Positions 6,062 to 8,321 of a DNA stretch of 8,321 nucleotides are shown in pieces. The notes beneath the pieces are model-generated. The model had not been told where the DNA came from. It worked only from the letters and a program-made list of their open reading frames with translations, and ran no database searches. A program made the position numbers and the translations under genes. How positions within the stretch are numbered: the stretch's first letter is position 1; each line of letters starts with the position of its first letter. This stretch comes from an uncultured Collinsella sp. (lineage in GTDB: Bacteria > Actinomycetota > Coriobacteriia > Coriobacteriales > Coriobacteriaceae): contig CABQHZ010000075.1 of the NCBI GenBank assembly GCA_902464175.1, positions 1-8,321 on the forward strand, in the 5' to 3' direction.

Positions 6062-6090
6062 TTGACATTTATTTCTTGCACTCCTAAATT
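6062..6090 (+). promoter_or_regulatory. Sigma70-type promoter of the marR-ABC operon
   Basis: A perfect -35 hexamer TTGACA (6062-6067) is separated by exactly 17 bases from TAAATT (6085-6090), which matches the -10 consensus at four of six positions. The start codon follows 50 bases later. The -10 lies inside the inverted repeat taken to be the MarR operator, so repressor binding would block polymerase. Confidence 0.75.
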
Positions 6091-6124
6091 AGTTAGGCAC
6101 AAAACAATTGCACTACCTAACTAA
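6076..6124. promoter_or_regulatory. Likely MarR operator pair
   Basis: CCTAAATTAGTTAGG (6083-6097) is a palindrome overlapping the -10. CCTAACTAA (6116-6124) repeats the half-site and is the exact inverse of TTAGTTAGG (6089-6097). Both copies are preceded by TTGCACT (6076-6082 and 6108-6114), so the unit is also a direct repeat with a period of 32-33 bp. TTAGTTAG-type half-sites are common for MarR proteins, and the regulator gene starts 17 bp downstream, so autorepression is inferred. Confidence 0.65.
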
Positions 6125-6140
6125 AGAAAGGAGCGACACC

Positions 6141-6647
6141 ATGTGCGATGACCACATCGACATCTGCCCCCACACGCCGGGCGGCGACCCCCATGACCCC
6201 GCAGATGCGCCCGCGGCACAGTCCCAATCAGACGCGCTTGCCAAGCGCATCCTGAGCGGCCTGGGCTTTTGCGGCCACTTTCTGCACTTTCACGGCGGCG
6301 GCGCCTCGGGAAAGGCCCCCATCGTCTGTTTGCTCGCCAAGCAGCCAAACGGCGAGATGTCACAGCAGGAACTAGGCCTGCACTTTGATCTTAAGCCCGG
6401 TTCGCTTTCCGAGATTCTCTCCAAGATCGAATGCGCCGGCCTTATCGAGCGCAGCCGCAATCCCAAAGACCGGCGGCAGCTCACCATTCGCCTGACCGAA
6501 GCGGGATGGGAAAAGGCCCACGTAGAGCAGGCGGCCCGCATCCGCTTTAGAGAACGGGCCTTTAGCGCGCTCACCCACGACGAGCGCGAGGACCTCGCCG
6601 AAATGCTCGATAAAATCCGCGTAACCTGGGAGGAACTGGATGATTAA
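6141..6647 (+). CDS. MarR-family transcriptional regulator
   Basis: The product is 168 residues from ATG 6141, which follows AAAGGAG by 7 bases; the longer frame from 6108 overlaps the operator and is rejected. The winged helix-turn-helix covers about 58-115: helix ending LLAKQP, recognition region MSQQELGLHFDLKPGSLSEILSKIECAGLIER (73-104, here in outline), and the wing DRRQ (110-113). Helices at both ends would form the dimer interface. The N-terminal ~30 residues are unusual: Cys2, His5, Cys9, His11 and His18 among many Asp, followed later by Cys44, His46, His49 and His51. MarR proteins usually repress efflux genes and release DNA on binding small phenolic or drug-like ligands, or on oxidation. 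The stop overlaps the ABC gene start (ATGATTAA), indicating an operon with coupled translation. Confidence in family is high; ligand is unknown. Confidence 0.9.
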   Translation: MCDDHIDICPHTPGGDPHDPADAPAAQSQSDALAKRILSGLGFCGHFLHFHGGGASGKAPIVCLLAKQPNGEMSQQELGLHFDLKPGSLSEILSKIECAGLIERSRNPKDRRQLTIRLTEAGWEKAHVEQAARIRFRERAFSALTHDEREDLAEMLDKIRVTWEELDD

Positions 6648-8321
6648 AACCCTCATGGGAAGCATCCGCGACTATATGAAAGTCACTGTTGCCACGCCGC
6701 TGCTCGTGCTTGGCGAGGTGCTCTGCGAGATGCTGATTCCATTTATCACCGCCAACCTGATCGACGCTATCAAAGACGGCGCCACCGTAGCCGAGATGCT
6801 TCCCACCGCAGGCTTTTTGGTGCTCATCGCGCTGACGTCGCTTGCTTTTGGCGCCGCGGCCGGCGTCACCTGCAGCCATGCGAGCTGCGGGTTCGCCAAG
6901 AACCTGCGTCACGACCTGTTCTACAAGATCCAGACGTTCAGCTTTGCCAACATCGATGAGTTCTCGAGCTCCTCGCTCGTCACGCGCCTGACCACCGATA
7001 TCAACAACGTGCAGCAGGCCTTTATGATGATCATCCGTATCGCCGTGCGCGCGCCGCTGGTATTGATCTTCGCCTTTACCATGGCGTTTATCATGGGCGG
7101 CAGCGTCGCCATGGTCTACCTGGTCATCATTCCGCTGCTGGGCTTTGGTCTGTTCTTCATCATCTATAAGGTGCGCCCCATCTTCTCGCGCGTGTTCCAC
7201 AAGTATGATGCCCTTAACGAGTCCGTCGAGGAAAACGTCACCGGCATGCGCGTGGTCAAGAGCTATGTGCGCGAAGACTTTGAGAAGGAGAAGTTCGCGA
7301 CCGCCGCGCGCGACGTCCAGATGGACTTCACCCGCGCCGAGAAGCTGCTCGCCTTTAACAACCCCATGATGAACATCTGCGTCAACGGCGCGTTTGTCCT
7401 CATCATCTACCTGGGCTCCAAGCTCATCATCACGAGCCAGGGCACGCTGTTCGACGTGGGCCAGCTCTCCTCGACCTTTACCTATGGTTTCCAGATTCTC
7501 ATGAGCCTGATGCAGCTGTCGATGATCTTTGTCATGGTGACCATGGCCGACGAATCGGCACACCGCATTGCCGAGGTGCTGGCCGCCGAGCCCACGATCG
7601 CCGATCCCGCCGAGCCCGTGCTCGAGGTTGCCGACGGTTCCATCGACTTTGACCACGTGAGCTTTAAGTATTCCAAGCATGCGAAGCGCCAGGCGCTCGA
7701 CGATATCGACCTGCACATTACGAGCGGCGAGACCATCGGCATCATCGGCGGCACCGGCTCGGCCAAGTCCACGCTCGTTAACCTCATCGCCCGCCTGTAC
7801 GACACCACCGAAGGCGCTGTGCGCGTGGGCGGCGTGGACGTGCGCGACTACGACCTGGACGCGCTGCGTCACCAGGTCGCCATGGTGCTGCAGAAAAACG
7901 TGCTGTTTAGCGGCACCATCGCCGAGAACCTGCGTTGGGGCGACCCGAACGCCACCGACGGGGAAGTCCGCGAGGCAGCGCATCTGGCCTGCGCCGACGA
8001 GTTTGTCGACGGTTTCCCCAAGGGCTACGACACCTGGATCGAACAGGGCGGCTCCAATGTTTCCGGCGGTCAGAAGCAGCGCCTGTGCATTGCACGCGCC
8101 CTGCTGCGTCGCCCCAAGATCTTGATCCTGGACGACTCCACCAGCGCCGTCGACACCAAGACCGACGCCAAGATCCGCGCAGGGCTGGCAAGCTATCTGC
8201 CCAACACGACCAAGCTCATCATCGCCCAGCGCATCAGCTCCGTGCAGGACGCAGACCGCATCATCGTCATGGAGGGCGGCCGTATCGCGCAGATCGGCAA
8301 CCATGACGAGCTGCTTAAGAC
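6640..8321 (+). CDS. ABC exporter half-transporter (permease plus ATPase) with a degenerate ATP site, partial
   Basis: The frame is open from ATG 6640 (GGGAGGAA just upstream, 8-base overlap with marR) to the right edge, 560 codons, lacking only the last part of a usual ~575-600 residue protein. Residues ~1-320 form a six-helix type-1 exporter membrane domain. The ATPase domain has Walker A GGTGSAKST (370-378, Ala375 where Gly is usual), Q-loop Gln418, signature VSGGQ (474-478) and Walker B ILILDD (494-499). The catalytic Glu is Asp499, and the switch His is Gln530 (IAQR). Asp plus Gln marks the degenerate subunit of heterodimeric exporters such as TM287/288 or BmrCD, while its intact signature serves the partner's working site. 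The partner subunit should be encoded next, beyond the window. Control by the upstream MarR and the family suggest multidrug or lipid export from the inner membrane. Confidence 0.92.
   Translation, partial: MIKTLMGSIRDYMKVTVATPLLVLGEVLCEMLIPFITANLIDAIKDGATVAEMLPTAGFLVLIALTSLAFGAAAGVTCSHASCGFAKNLRHDLFYKIQTFSFANIDEFSSSSLVTRLTTDINNVQQAFMMIIRIAVRAPLVLIFAFTMAFIMGGSVAMVYLVIIPLLGFGLFFIIYKVRPIFSRVFHKYDALNESVEENVTGMRVVKSYVREDFEKEKFATAARDVQMDFTRAEKLLAFNNPMMNICVNGAFVLIIYLGSKLIITSQGTLFDVGQLSSTFTYGFQILMSLMQLSMIFVMVTMADESAHRIAEVLAAEPTIADPAEPVLEVADGSIDFDHVSFKYSKHAKRQALDDIDLHITSGETIGIIGGTGSAKSTLVNLIARLYDTTEGAVRVGGVDVRDYDLDALRHQVAMVLQKNVLFSGTIAENLRWGDPNATDGEVREAAHLACADEFVDGFPKGYDTWIEQGGSNVSGGQKQRLCIARALLRRPKILILDDSTSAVDTKTDAKIRAGLASYLPNTTKLIIAQRISSVQDADRIIVMEGGRIAQIGNHDELLK

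Noticed and set aside
6571..8304. 577-codon open frame on the minus strand
   Set aside because: It is the exact antisense of the ABC exporter, is His/Gly/Asp-rich with no domain, and arises from GC-rich codon bias.

Overview
The window looks like a chromosomal segment of a GC-rich gut actinobacterium. Coriobacteriia, probably Collinsella or a close relative, is my best guess. This rests on the GC-rich codon use, AAAGGAG/GGAG ribosome binding sites, the gene families present and the dense palindromic intergenic repeats. It is an impression from composition and protein style, not a database result. There is no rRNA, tRNA, CRISPR array, transposase or phage gene.

Layout. (1) 1-746, minus strand: the N-terminal 248 residues of a fusion protein. 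An LpdD-like domain (a family linked to prenylated-flavin decarboxylases) is joined to a type-1 isopentenyl-diphosphate-isomerase-like Nudix domain whose catalytic Cys position is Ala. The gene runs off the left edge. (2) 747-973: divergent intergenic region with a 23-bp inverted repeat. (3) 974-2200, plus: a 12-TM MFS exporter starting at TTG. (4) 2201-2413: regulatory region with three copies of a TGTA-N7-TACA operator whose centres are exactly 33 bp apart. (5) 2414-3784 and 3818-4264, plus: an AAA/DUF4143 ATPase, then a low-molecular-weight protein tyrosine phosphatase. (6) 4265-4433: two 19-bp hairpin stems nested around a third small stem, between convergent genes. (7) 4434-4763 and 4756-5580, minus: a Cys-rich TIGR04076-like protein translationally coupled behind a pyridoxal/pyridoxamine kinase. 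(8) 5581-6140: a 560-bp divergent intergenic region with several palindromes, then a sigma70-type promoter overlapped by a likely MarR operator. (9) 6141-6647 and 6640-8321, plus: a MarR regulator overlapping an ABC half-exporter with a degenerate ATP site; its partner subunit is expected just past the right edge.

How the genes work together. The right-hand unit is a drug-efflux operon: MarR would repress its own promoter and release it when ligand binds, making a heterodimeric ABC exporter. The kinase/TIGR04076 pair is an operon for vitamin B6 salvage plus a small protein of unknown function. The left-hand fusion may link prenyl-diphosphate chemistry to prenylated-FMN supply. The ATPase has its own elaborate operator region and may be a small accessory module.

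The most noteworthy items are the catalytic-Cys-less isomerase fused to an LpdD-like domain, the three phased operators ahead of the ATPase, the nested hairpins with compensatory differences at 4309-4432, and the 152-bp imperfect palindrome at 5761-5912.
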